A stretch of DNA of 64,000 nt from positions 62,001 through 126,000 of the forward strand of contig NZ_JAERRH010000005.1 of NCBI RefSeq assembly GCF_016741855.1, written 5' to 3'. The notes beneath the pieces were generated by a model. It was not told where the DNA came from and made no database searches. It saw only the letters and a list, made by a program, of their open reading frames with translations. The number at the start of each line of letters is the position of its first letter. The stretch's first letter is position 1. The position numbers and the translations under genes are program-made. The DNA is from Streptomyces musisoli (GTDB lineage Bacteria > Actinomycetota > Actinomycetes > Streptomycetales > Streptomycetaceae). Positions 41,435 through 49,966 of this stretch are shown piece by piece.

Positions 41435-42445
41435 GTGGGGTCCCATCGTCGCCTTGCACCGTCCGGATTCGACCGGGGCGCCGCCGCTGCCCTGTGCATG
41501 CTCTCGGCCGCGGCCGCCGCTCTCGGCGCCGTACCGGCGCAGGCGGCTCCGGACGCCGACACCCGTACCGAGGTGGACCGCCTGTACGTGGAGGCCGAGA
41601 AGGCGACCCAGGCGTACGACAAGGCCGACGAGCGCGCCGGCGAGCTGCGCCGGGAGGTGCGCACCGCCCAGGACCACATCGCCCGGCAGCAGCTGCGCGT
41701 CAACGACCTGCGCGACCAGCTCGGTTCGCTGGCCGGCGCCCAGTACCGCGCGGGCGGCATCGATCCGGCGGTCGCCCTGCTCTTCTCCGCCGACCCCGAC
41801 GACTACCTGGACAAGGCGGCCACGCTCGACCGCATCGGCGCCCGGCAGGCGGGCCGGCTCAGGGAGTTGCAGTCCGCGATGCGCGAACTCGCCCAGGAGC
41901 GCGCGGAGGCGGCGGACAAGCTCGCCGAGCTGGAGAAGAGCCGCAAGGCCGTGGCCGCCCACAAGCGGACCGTGGAACGCAAACTCGCCCGGGCCCGGCA
42001 GCTGATCAACGCCCTGCCCGACGCCGAACGCGCCGCCTACGACCGGGCCTCCCGCGGTGGCCGCACGGCCCTGCCCGACCCGGCCGGCGCTGCCGCCGAC
42101 GGCCGCGCCGCCGCGGCCCTGGCCGCCGCCCGCGCCGCCCTCGGCCGCCCCTATGTGTGGGGCGCCAACGGCCCCTCCGGCTTCGACTGTTCGGGCCTGA
42201 TGCAGTGGGCGTACGCGCACGCCGGCGTCCATCTGCCGCGCACCTCGCAGGAGCAGCGGTTCGCCGGCCGGCAGGTCCCGCTCTCCCAGGCCCGCCCCGG
42301 CGACCTGGTCGTCTACCGGTCCGACGCCAGCCATGTGGCGATGTACGCCGGTCACGGCCAGGTCATCCACGCGCCCTACCCCGGCGCTCCGGTGCGCTAC
42401 GACCCGGTCGGGATGATGCCGGTCTCCTCGGTCACCCGGCCCTGA
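41435..42445 (+). CDS. Secreted NlpC/P60 peptidoglycan endopeptidase, paralogue
   Basis: The protein (336 aa) copies the layout of its upstream neighbour: a signal peptide ending AVPAQA-AP, a coiled coil (ELRREVRTAQDHIARQQLRVNDLRDQLGSLAGAQYRAGGIDPAV) and a C-terminal NlpC/P60 domain with FDCSGLMQWAYAHAG and ASHVAMYAGHGQVIHAPYPG. Even the first codons match (GTG-GSN-TCC-CAY-CGT), so this is a tandem gene duplication that has diverged. GTG 41435 has AGAAGGA at 7 nt. The coiled coil is more Arg/Ala-rich than that of the first copy. Wall remodelling outside the membrane is expected. Confidence 0.94.
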   Translation: MGSHRRLAPSGFDRGAAAALCMLSAAAAALGAVPAQAAPDADTRTEVDRLYVEAEKATQAYDKADERAGELRREVRTAQDHIARQQLRVNDLRDQLGSLAGAQYRAGGIDPAVALLFSADPDDYLDKAATLDRIGARQAGRLRELQSAMRELAQERAEAADKLAELEKSRKAVAAHKRTVERKLARARQLINALPDAERAAYDRASRGGRTALPDPAGAAADGRAAAALAAARAALGRPYVWGANGPSGFDCSGLMQWAYAHAGVHLPRTSQEQRFAGRQVPLSQARPGDLVVYRSDASHVAMYAGHGQVIHAPYPGAPVRYDPVGMMPVSSVTRP

Positions 42446-42472
42446 CCGCGCCGCTCGCCGTACGATCGGGAA

Positions 42473-43663
42473 GTGGCTGGTCGCAGACGGGCGTGGAGCA
42501 TCGGGGCCGTAGGGCTCGGTCTGCTGCTGCCGCTCGCCGGCTGCGGCGGCGGCGGAACGGCCGGCGACCCGGCCCGGGCCGAGGTGCAGCACGTGCTCGA
42601 CCGGCGCTCGGCGGCCCTGCTCGGCCACGACGAGACGGCCTACGGCGCCACCGGCACCCGCACCGAGTACACCCGGCTGCGCGCCCTCCCGCTGGCCTCC
42701 TGGAGCTACAAGGTGACCGCTCTGCGGCGCACCGCCTCCGGTGCCACCGCCGACGCCGACCTGCGCTACCGCGTCGCCGGCTACGACCGGGCCCCCGTCG
42801 ACGCCCGCCGCACCCTCACCCTCGGCCGGACCGCCGACGGCCGCTGGTACGTCACCGCCGACCGGCCCGCGCGGAAGGCCGGGCAGCAGCTGTGGGACCA
42901 GGGCGCGGTGACCGCCGCCCGGGGCGCGCACAGCCTGGTGCTCGGCACCGGCGGGTCCGCCGCCGGCCTGAAGGAGTTCGCCCGGCTGGCCGACCACGCG
43001 GTCCCGGCCGTCTCCGGGGTGTGGGGCACGCGGTGGAGCCGCCGGGTCGTCGTCCTCGTGCCGCGGACCCTGGCGGGCATGGCGGCCCTGCTCGGCTCGC
43101 CCGCCGCCGAGTACCGGGGCATCGCGGCCGTCACCACCGGCGAGGCGGGCGCCTCCGGCCGGGCGCCCGCGGACCGGGTGGTGGTCAACCCGGAGGCCTA
43201 CGCCGTGCTCGGTGACATCGGCAAGCAGGTCGTCCTCACCCACGAGACCACCCATGTCGCCACGCGGGCGAACACCACCGCCGCCACCCCGCTGTGGCTC
43301 TCCGAGGGCTACGCCGACTGGATCGGCTATCTCGGCACCGGCCGGACCGCGCGGGAGGCCGCCCCGGAACTCGGCCGGGCGGTGCGCGACGGTGAGCCGC
43401 CCGAGGCGCTCCCCACCGACGCGGACTTCGGCTTCACCAGCGAACCCACGAAGCTGGCGCGGGCGTACGAGAGCGGCTGGCTGGCCTGCCGGATGATCGC
43501 CGACCAGTGGGGCCCGGCCCGGCTCGGCGCCTTCTACCGGGCCGTCGGCGCCCACGGGAAGCGGGCGGGCGCGGTCGAGACGGCGCTGGAGAAGGTGCTC
43601 GGCACGACACCGCGGGAGTTCACCGAGCGCTGGCGGGACTACGTCACGGCACAGCTCGACTGA
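42473..43663 (+). CDS. Lipoprotein with gluzincin-type HExxH metallopeptidase motif
   Basis: The protein (396 aa) has a lipoprotein signal (GLLLPLAGCGGGG). The first half resembles an NTF2/SnoaL-like module (RAEVQHVLDRRSAALLGHDETAY and RYRVAGYDR). The second half has VVLTHETTHVATRANT (HExxH) followed 18 residues later by PLWLSEGYADWIGYLG, the Glu-helix of gluzincins and peptidase MA-like enzymes. A zinc peptidase at the cell surface is likely; the substrate is unknown. The GTG follows TACGAT by 6 nt, so it may be leaderless. It comes right after two wall endopeptidases. Confidence 0.82.
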   Translation: MAGRRRAWSIGAVGLGLLLPLAGCGGGGTAGDPARAEVQHVLDRRSAALLGHDETAYGATGTRTEYTRLRALPLASWSYKVTALRRTASGATADADLRYRVAGYDRAPVDARRTLTLGRTADGRWYVTADRPARKAGQQLWDQGAVTAARGAHSLVLGTGGSAAGLKEFARLADHAVPAVSGVWGTRWSRRVVVLVPRTLAGMAALLGSPAAEYRGIAAVTTGEAGASGRAPADRVVVNPEAYAVLGDIGKQVVLTHETTHVATRANTTAATPLWLSEGYADWIGYLGTGRTAREAAPELGRAVRDGEPPEALPTDADFGFTSEPTKLARAYESGWLACRMIADQWGPARLGAFYRAVGAHGKRAGAVETALEKVLGTTPREFTERWRDYVTAQLD

Positions 43664-43672
43664 GCGGCGGGG

Positions 43673-43745
43673 CCCCGTGACGACGTAGCCCGACCGGGCT
43701 GCGGGACCCCGTGACGACGTAGCCCGACCGGGCTGCGGGACCCCG
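43673..43745. repeat. 34-bp tandem repeat at the padR 3' end
   Basis: CCCCGTGACGACGTAGCCCG plus ACCGGGCTGCGGGA starts at 43673 and 43707. A third, truncated copy (CCCCGTCACGG) starts at 43741 and contains the padR stop. The array fills the whole spacer between the convergent peptidase and padR genes. Confidence 0.8.
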
Positions 43746-44279
43746 TCACGGTGCGGCTCGGCCGAGTGCGTCGATGGCCTCCCGCAGCCATGTCCGTTCC
43801 GCCTCCCCGGTGGCCCGGGCGACCCGGAGCATGCCCTCCCGGAACAGGTCCCCGGCCCCCTCCGCGCGCACCGGCGCGCCCTCCCGGTAGAAGAAGCTCG
43901 CCGGCGTCAGGAGGAAGTCCAGCCGGCGGCGCAGTACGGCGGCCTGCTCGGCGGGGTCGTCCAGGTGGCGCAGGAAGGCCAGGACCGTGTTGAAGCGGAC
44001 CTGGTCGGTGATCTCCGCCTGCTTGGGGGCGCGCAGCCGCGCCATCAGCTCCGCGCGGCCCTTCCCGGTGAGGGACAGCACCCGGCGCGGAGCGGCGCTC
44101 GCGCCCTCCTCGGTGTGCTGGTCCAGCAGACCGGCGGCGACGAGCCGGTTGATGGCCGGGTACAGGGCGCCGTCACTGACGGGGCGGACATGCCCGCTCA
44201 GCGCCTTGATGCGCTCCTTCAGCTCGTAGCCGTGCAGGGGTTCCTCGGCGAGGAAGCCCAGGATCGACAACTCCAGCAC
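43746..44279 (-). CDS. PadR family transcriptional repressor
   Basis: The 177-residue regulator has the PadR winged helix at the N-terminus (LELSILGFLAEEPLHGYELKERIKAL and DGALYPAINRLVAAGLL) and a helical C-terminal dimer domain (AEITDQVRFNTVLAFLRHLDDPAEQAAVL). PadR proteins usually repress a neighbouring transporter gene until a toxic ligand appears. The GTG follows AAGGAGGAG. It is divergent from a MATE pump, with a perfect 41-bp palindrome between the two starts; autorepression plus pump repression is the simplest reading. Confidence 0.93.
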   Translation of the reverse strand: MLELSILGFLAEEPLHGYELKERIKALSGHVRPVSDGALYPAINRLVAAGLLDQHTEEGASAAPRRVLSLTGKGRAELMARLRAPKQAEITDQVRFNTVLAFLRHLDDPAEQAAVLRRRLDFLLTPASFFYREGAPVRAEGAGDLFREGMLRVARATGEAERTWLREAIDALGRAAP

Positions 44280-44318
44280 GCGGTCTCCTCCTTGCGGCGG
44301 GCGAGGGGAACATGCTAG

Positions 44319-44359
44319 CTCTTATCGAGCTACCTCGATTCGAGGTAGCTCGATAAGAG
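44319..44359. promoter_or_regulatory. Perfect 41-bp palindrome, likely PadR operator
   Basis: CTCTTATCGAGCTACCTCGA (44319-44338), one T, then its exact complement (44340-44359). Each half contains the smaller repeat TATCGAGCTA/TACCTCGA, so two PadR dimers might bind. It ends 9 bp before the MATE GTG and is 39 bp from the padR GTG. Confidence 0.85.
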
Positions 44360-44368
44360 GGGGATCTC

Positions 44369-45694
44369 GTGAACGCCCACCGCGGACAGCTCGTCTCGCT
44401 CGCCCGCCCCGTCTACTTCTCGCTCCTCGCCTCGGTCGCCTCCGGGATCATCAACACCGTCTGGGTCTCCCGCTGCGGCGGCGCCGCCGTGGCCGCCGTC
44501 GCCGTCGCGACCAACACCGAGAACGTGCTGCTCGGCGTCGCGCTGGTGTTCGCCTCGGGTACGACGGTGCTGGTGGCGCATGCCCGGGGAGCCCGCGACC
44601 CGGCCGCCGTGCGGGCCGCCGTACGCGGGGGCCGGGCGCTGTGCGCCGTGGTCACCCCCGTGGTCGCGGTGGGCGGCTTCCTGCTGCGCGAACCGCTGGC
44701 CGCCCTGGTGCTCGGCGGCGGCGACGAGGGGGCACGGCGCCTGGCCGCGGCCTACTTCGCGATCTCCCTGCCCGGCATGGCCGTCTTCTTCGCCCAGCAG
44801 CTCGTCGACGGCATCCTCAAGGGCATCGGCGACACCCGCACCCCGATGCGGCTCGCCCTGCTGGCCAACGGGCTGATCCTGCTCTGCGACCCGTTCCTGA
44901 TCCACCGCTGCGGTGTCCAGGGCGCCGCGCTCTCCACCGTGCTGTGCCGCGGCGTGGCCCTGGCCGTGGGGCTGCGCGTCCTCGGCCGCCGCGCACCCCT
45001 GCGCGCGGCGGCCGGGACCCGCCCCGCGGAAGGCGTCCGCACCGCCCTGCGCCGCACCCTTGCCACCGGGCTGCCCATGTCCGCCGACTTCACCGTGCGG
45101 CAGGGCTCGGCCCTGGTCCTGGTGGCGATCGTCGCCCGGCTCGGGGTGACGGCGGTGGCCGGGTACTCGATCGCCTACAAGGTGCTGTACGTCGCCACGA
45201 TGGCCTTCTACTCGGTGCGCCAGGCCGCGGCCATCCACACCGCGCACACCCGCGGCGCGGGACTGGACGCGCGCCGGGACATCGGCCGCCAGGCGGTGCT
45301 CCTGTCCGGCACGCTCGGCCTGCTGTCCGCCGTGCTGTTCGCCGCGGCCGCCCCCTGGATCACGGCCGCCTTCGGCGCCGGCCCCGAGGTCGCCGGCCAG
45401 GGCGTGCTGTTCCTCCGCTGCATCGGCCCCTACCTGCTGCTGATGGCCTGCTTCATCGCGCTCGGCGGGGTCTTCGAGGGCGGCGGCGAAGCGCCCGCGC
45501 TGCTCCGGGTCACCCTGCTCGGCACGGTCGTCCAGCTGCCGCTGGCGTACGGCCTCACCGGCCTCGGCCTGCCCGGCGTCTGCCTGGCGCTGGCCCTCGC
45601 GATGGCCGTGCAGTGCGCGGCGGCCGTCGCGGTGCTGCCCCGGAGGGCCCGGCGTCAGGAGGAGACCGGGGTCTCCTCGGCCCGGGTGGCCTGA
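44369..45694 (+). CDS. MATE family multidrug efflux transporter
   Basis: The 441-residue protein has twelve predicted helices in two related halves. Sequences include FSLLASVASGIINTVWVSRCGGAAVAAVAVATN, FFAQQLVDGILKGIGDTRTPM, and in the second half PMSADFTVRQGSALVLVAIVARLGVTAVAGYSIAYKV. MATE proteins export cationic drugs with Na+ or H+. The GTG has AGAGGGGG upstream, directly after the palindromic operator, so repression would block both transcription and ribosome access. Its last 40 bp overlap the end of the convergent GT87 gene. Confidence 0.93.
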   Translation: MNAHRGQLVSLARPVYFSLLASVASGIINTVWVSRCGGAAVAAVAVATNTENVLLGVALVFASGTTVLVAHARGARDPAAVRAAVRGGRALCAVVTPVVAVGGFLLREPLAALVLGGGDEGARRLAAAYFAISLPGMAVFFAQQLVDGILKGIGDTRTPMRLALLANGLILLCDPFLIHRCGVQGAALSTVLCRGVALAVGLRVLGRRAPLRAAAGTRPAEGVRTALRRTLATGLPMSADFTVRQGSALVLVAIVARLGVTAVAGYSIAYKVLYVATMAFYSVRQAAAIHTAHTRGAGLDARRDIGRQAVLLSGTLGLLSAVLFAAAAPWITAAFGAGPEVAGQGVLFLRCIGPYLLLMACFIALGGVFEGGGEAPALLRVTLLGTVVQLPLAYGLTGLGLPGVCLALALAMAVQCAAAVAVLPRRARRQEETGVSSARVA

Positions 45695-46890
45695 GGCGGG
45701 AAGGGAGCGGCCCCGGCCGGGGCGACCGTCGCGCGCCACAGCCGGCGGGCCGCCGTGACCGTGGCCGCGACGAGCAGGCCGTTGCGCAGCGCCAGCAGGG
45801 TGATGCCGTACCAGTCGCTCAGCACCACGTGCGAGAAACCGAGCGGGAACTCCAGGACCGTCACGAAGGACGCGAGCAGGATCAGCACCGCGGGCGCCCC
45901 CATGCGGCTCGCCCGGTGCGACAGGCAGACGGCCGCCAGGCCGACCAGCCACACCAGGTACTGCGGGCTGATCACCCGGCTGGTCACCGTGAACAGCAGC
46001 ACCGCCGTGAGAGCCGCGTCGGCGAGGACGTACGGGGCCGGGCGGCCCGCGCGCAGCCGCCACAGCAGCAGCCAGCCGAACGCGGCCCCGGTCAGCACCA
46101 GCGCCGCCGTGCTGACCTGGGCCACCCACGGGCCCAGGAACTCGATCGAGCCGTAGTTCAGCAGCACCTGGCCGTCCCAGCCGAAGTGCCGGGCCACATG
46201 GAAGACCAGGGCGCCCAGCGACTCCACCTCGGTGCCCCGGTCCCGCTGGAAGGTCAGGAACGCGAAGGCGCCCGGCATGGTCACCGTGAACAGCAGCGCG
46301 ACGCCCGCCGCGGTCGTCGCCGCCGCGGCCCAGGCCCGCCGTCGCACGGCACCGACCAGCAGCAGCGCCGGCCACACCTTCAGCAGCGCCCCGAGCGCGG
46401 TCAGCGCGCCCATCGCCCGCGGGTGCCTGACCCCGGCCAGCAGCGCCGCCACGGCCACCGCGGTCACCATCACGTCGTAGCGGGCGTACACGGTCGGCCC
46501 GAGCAGCGGCACGCCCGCCACCCAGACCCAGGCCCCGCGCGACGACCGTCCCGGACCGCGGCCGGCGTACCGCAGCAGGGCCAGCACGACCAGGTCGGCC
46601 ACGCAGGCCAGCACGAAGAAGGCGTGCGCGTACGACAGGAAGGGCAGCACGGCGGGGGAGAGGATCGCGAGGGCGGCGGCGGGCGGGTACTGCCAGGTCA
46701 CGTCGTCCAGAGGAAACGTTCCTTGCCGTAGCGCCTCGTACCAGCCGCGGTAGATCACCGACACGTCCGAGGTGACGTCCGGGCCCGGGAAGGCGTACAC
46801 CCGGAAAACGAACAGCAGCAGCACCACGCGGGTGACGCCCCAGGTCGCGAGCAGCCATGCCGACGACCGCCCGGTGCCCTTCGTGTCCAC
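45655..46890 (-). CDS. GT87 (DUF2029) family membrane glycosyltransferase, probable polyprenol-mannose-dependent mannosyltransferase
   Basis: The protein (411 aa) has about ten helices. The first extracellular loop bears acidic residues (YAFPGPDVTSDVSVIYRGWYEAL and DDVTWQYPPAAALAIL), and GALLKVWPALLLVGAVRRR is a conserved GT87 segment. Family members such as M. tuberculosis Rv2181 add mannose from polyprenol-phosphate-mannose to membrane glycolipids on the outer face. GTG 46890 is preceded by AGGGGA. It is divergent from the PimB'-like gene, so both may act on the same lipid. Its stop lies inside the MATE gene (convergent overlap). Exact acceptor not known. Confidence 0.82.
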   Translation of the reverse strand: MDTKGTGRSSAWLLATWGVTRVVLLLFVFRVYAFPGPDVTSDVSVIYRGWYEALRQGTFPLDDVTWQYPPAAALAILSPAVLPFLSYAHAFFVLACVADLVVLALLRYAGRGPGRSSRGAWVWVAGVPLLGPTVYARYDVMVTAVAVAALLAGVRHPRAMGALTALGALLKVWPALLLVGAVRRRAWAAAATTAAGVALLFTVTMPGAFAFLTFQRDRGTEVESLGALVFHVARHFGWDGQVLLNYGSIEFLGPWVAQVSTAALVLTGAAFGWLLLWRLRAGRPAPYVLADAALTAVLLFTVTSRVISPQYLVWLVGLAAVCLSHRASRMGAPAVLILLASFVTVLEFPLGFSHVVLSDWYGITLLALRNGLLVAATVTAARRLWRATVAPAGAAPFPPQATRAEETPVSS

Positions 46891-47026
46891 GTGATCCCCT
46901 GCCGTCCGATTTCCGTGCCCGTTCGAATCCGCTTCGAGCGACCATGATGTCCTGCGACCCTGTGCGCCTGCCACAGGCCCGGCCGCGCCCGGCCGGGGGA
47001 GGGCCCATTCGGTAGGGTCGGCGGCG

Positions 47027-48169
47027 ATGCACAAGACCCTGATCGTCACCAACGACTTCCCGCCCCGGCCGGGCGGCATCCAGGCCTTCCTGCACAACAT
47101 GGCCCTCCGCCTGGACCCCGGCCGGCTGGTCGTCTACGCCTCCACCTGGAAGCGCGGCCGGGAGGGCGCCGAGGCCACCGCCGCCTTCGACGCCGAGCAG
47201 CCCTTCACCGTCGTGCGCGACCGTACGACCATGCTGCTGCCCACCCCGGGGGCCACCCGGCGGGCGGCCGGGCTGCTGCGTGAGCACGGCTGCACCTCGG
47301 TGTGGTTCGGCGCGGCGGCCCCGCTCGGCCTGATGGCGCCCGCGCTGCGCCGGGCCGGCGCGCAGCGGCTGGTGGCCACCACCCACGGGCACGAGGCCGG
47401 CTGGGCCCAGCTGCCCGCCGCCCGGCAGCTGCTGCGCCGGATCGGCGAGTCCACGGACACGATCACCTACCTGGGCGAGTACACCCGCTCCCGGATCGCC
47501 GGCGCCCTGACCCCGGACGCGGCCGGCCGGATGGTGCAGCTGCCGCCCGGGGTCGACGAGAAGACCTTCCACCCCGGCTCCGGCGGCGACGAGGTCCGCG
47601 CGCGGCTCGGCCTCACCGACCGGCCGGTCGTGGTCTGCGTCTCCCGGCTGGTGCCGCGCAAGGGCCAGGACACCCTGATCCGGGCCATGCCCCGCATCCT
47701 CGCCGCCGAGCCGGACGCCGTGCTGCTGATCGTCGGCGGCGGCCCCTACGAGCAGGACCTGCGCCGCCTGGCCCGGGAGACGGGCGTCGAGGCGTCCGTC
47801 CGCTTCACCGGTGCCGTGCCCTGGTCCGAGCTGCCCGCGCACTACGGCGCCGGGGACGTCTTCGCCATGCCCTGCCGCACCCGCCGCGGCGGCCTGGACG
47901 TGGAGGGTCTCGGCATCGTCTACCTGGAGGCGTCCGCCACCGGCCTGCCGGTCGTCGCGGGCGACTCCGGCGGCGCGCCGGACGCGGTGCTCGACGGGGA
48001 CACCGGCTGGGTGGTCCGGGGCGGCGAGCCGGCCGAGGCCGCCGAACGCATCGTCGCCCTCCTCGGCGACGCCGGGCTGCGCCGCCGCATGGGGGAGCGG
48101 GGCCGGCAGTGGGTCGAGGAGAAGTGGCGCTGGGACCTGCTGGCGGACGGGCTGAAGGCACTGCTGTAG
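47027..48169 (+). CDS. pimB: GT4 glycosyltransferase, PimB'-like phosphatidylinositol mannoside mannosyltransferase
   Basis: The sequence HKTLIVTNDFPPRPGGIQAFLHNMA and the later blocks SVWFGAAAPLGLMAPALRRAGAQRLVATTHGHEAGW, VVVCVSRLVPRKGQDTLIRAMP, VLLIVGGGPYEQDLRRLA and DVFAMPCRTRRGGLDVEGLGIVYLEASATGLPVVAGDSGGAPDAV follow M. tuberculosis PimB' (Rv2188c). PimB' adds the second mannose to phosphatidylinositol monomannoside from GDP-mannose at the inner face of the membrane. The E-x7-E motif of GT4 enzymes is present in the last block. TAGGGT ends 8 nt before the ATG and there is no Shine-Dalgarno. Length is 380 aa. FadD, acyltransferase and GT87 neighbours support glycolipid synthesis. Confidence 0.87.
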   Translation: MHKTLIVTNDFPPRPGGIQAFLHNMALRLDPGRLVVYASTWKRGREGAEATAAFDAEQPFTVVRDRTTMLLPTPGATRRAAGLLREHGCTSVWFGAAAPLGLMAPALRRAGAQRLVATTHGHEAGWAQLPAARQLLRRIGESTDTITYLGEYTRSRIAGALTPDAAGRMVQLPPGVDEKTFHPGSGGDEVRARLGLTDRPVVVCVSRLVPRKGQDTLIRAMPRILAAEPDAVLLIVGGGPYEQDLRRLARETGVEASVRFTGAVPWSELPAHYGAGDVFAMPCRTRRGGLDVEGLGIVYLEASATGLPVVAGDSGGAPDAVLDGDTGWVVRGGEPAEAAERIVALLGDAGLRRRMGERGRQWVEEKWRWDLLADGLKALL

Positions 48170-48303
48170 CGCGGCGCCCCGGAAGGGGACCGGGGCCTTG
48201 CCGGCGTGCGGCCCCGGCGCGTGGGCGCGCCGGGTCGCGCGCGGTCTGAATCGCCGGCGACGATTCCGCGGCACCCCTCTAGGCGGAACCGAAAAATCCG
48301 CAC

Positions 48304-49953
48304 ATGCTGCGCAACATGACAGCAAAACTGATGCAACGTCAGCTGACAAGACGTCACATACTCGGAATGGCCGCCCTCCAGACGGCGGCCACCCTCGGCT
48401 TCACCCGCGTCGGCCTCCAGTCGGCCCGTGCGGCCGAGCCCGACGCGGCCGAGTCCGCCCCGGCGATCGTGGTCGGCTCCGGCTACGGCGGTGCCGTCGC
48501 CGCCCTCCGCCTCGGCCAGGCCGGCATCCGCACCCTCCTCCTGGAGATGGGCCGGCTGTGGAACACCGCCGGCCCCGACGGCAAGGTGTTCTGCTCCACC
48601 ACCGCCCCCGACCAGCGCTCCATGTGGTTCCGCACCCGCACCGAGGCCCCGCTGGCGAGCTTCCTCTGGCTGGACCTGGTCAACAAGGACATCAGCCCCT
48701 ATCCCGGCGTCCTCGACCGGGTGCACTACGACAACATGTCCGTCTACGTCGGCCGCGGGGTCGGCGGCGGCTCCCTCGTCAACGGCGGCATGGCGGTCAC
48801 GCCCCTGAAGTCCTACTTCACCGAGCAGTTCCCGACCGTGGACGCCGACGAGATGTACGGCACCTACTACCCGCGCGCCCGCGCCATGCTGGGCGTCAAC
48901 ACGATCGACCCGGCCTGGTTCGAGTCCACCGACTGGTACCGGTTCACCCGCACGTCACGGAAGGCCGCCGGCAACGCGGGCCTGAAGACCACCTTCGTGC
49001 CCAACGTCTACGACTTCGGCCACATGCGGCAGGAGGCCGCCGGCACCGCCCCGAAGTCCGCCCTCGCGGGCGAGGTCATCTACGGCAACAACCAGGGCAA
49101 GCGCAGCCTCGACAAGACCTACCTGGCCGCCGCCCTCGGCACGGGCAACGTCACCGTCCACACCCTGGAGAAGGTGAGGTCCGTCAGCCGGGCGGGCGAC
49201 GGCTCGTACGTCCTGACCGCCGACCGGATCGACACCACCGGCGCGGTCGTCGAGACCAAGGAGTACAGCTGCACCTACCTCTTCCTCGGCGGCGGCAGCC
49301 TCGGCACCACGGAACTCCTCGTCCGGGCCCGGGACACCGGGACCCTGCCCGACCTGGACCCCGCCGTGGGCGCGGGCTGGGGCACCAACGGCAACACCAT
49401 GCTCGGCCGCGCCAACCACGTCTGGGACACCGTCGGCGCCGACGAGGCCACCATGCCGGTGATGGGCATCGACGACTGGGCCAACGCCGACAACCCGGTC
49501 TTCGCCGAGATCGCCCCCCTGCCCATGGGGTTCGAGCACTGGATCAGCCTCTACCTGGCGATCACCAAGAACCCCGAACGGGCCTCCTTCACCTACGACT
49601 CCGCCTCCGGCGCGGTGAAGCTCGGCTGGACCGCCGCACAGAGCGCGGTGTCGGTGCGCATGGCCAAGAAACTGTTCGACCGGATCAACCTGGCCAACGC
49701 GACCATCTACCGCTACGACCTGTTCGGCTCCAGGAGCAAGGTCTTCGCCGACGACTTCACGTACCACCCCCTCGGCGGGTGCGTCCTCGGGAAGGCGACC
49801 GACGACTACGGCCGGGTGAAGGGCTACCGGCGGCTCTACGTCACCGACGGCTCGCTCGTGCCCGGCAACATCGGGGTCAACCCCTTCGTCACCATCACGG
49901 CCCTCGCCGAACGCACCATGGCGCGGGTCCTCGTCGAGGACACCGCGCCATGA
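48304..49953 (+). CDS. choA: Cholesterol oxidase (GMC-type flavoenzyme), Tat-exported
   Basis: The enzyme oxidises and isomerises 3-beta-hydroxysterols to 4-en-3-ones using FAD. The Tat signal is LTRRHILGMAALQTAATLG, ending ARA-AE. The FAD-binding VVGSGYGGAVAALRLGQAGIRTLLLEMG and YVGRGVGGGSLVNGGMAV follow. Active-site residues match ChoA: Glu in VFAEIAPLPMG, His in YHPLGGCVLGKATDDYGRV and Asn in VNPFVTITALAER. Length is 549 aa; ATG 48316 and 48331 are alternative starts giving signal peptides of more usual length. No companion P450 or sterol genes are nearby. It ends 13 bp before the convergent FadD gene, with no room for a separate terminator. Confidence 0.95.
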   Translation: MLRNMTAKLMQRQLTRRHILGMAALQTAATLGFTRVGLQSARAAEPDAAESAPAIVVGSGYGGAVAALRLGQAGIRTLLLEMGRLWNTAGPDGKVFCSTTAPDQRSMWFRTRTEAPLASFLWLDLVNKDISPYPGVLDRVHYDNMSVYVGRGVGGGSLVNGGMAVTPLKSYFTEQFPTVDADEMYGTYYPRARAMLGVNTIDPAWFESTDWYRFTRTSRKAAGNAGLKTTFVPNVYDFGHMRQEAAGTAPKSALAGEVIYGNNQGKRSLDKTYLAAALGTGNVTVHTLEKVRSVSRAGDGSYVLTADRIDTTGAVVETKEYSCTYLFLGGGSLGTTELLVRARDTGTLPDLDPAVGAGWGTNGNTMLGRANHVWDTVGADEATMPVMGIDDWANADNPVFAEIAPLPMGFEHWISLYLAITKNPERASFTYDSASGAVKLGWTAAQSAVSVRMAKKLFDRINLANATIYRYDLFGSRSKVFADDFTYHPLGGCVLGKATDDYGRVKGYRRLYVTDGSLVPGNIGVNPFVTITALAERTMARVLVEDTAP

Positions 49954-49966
49954 GGCACCGCCGGGG

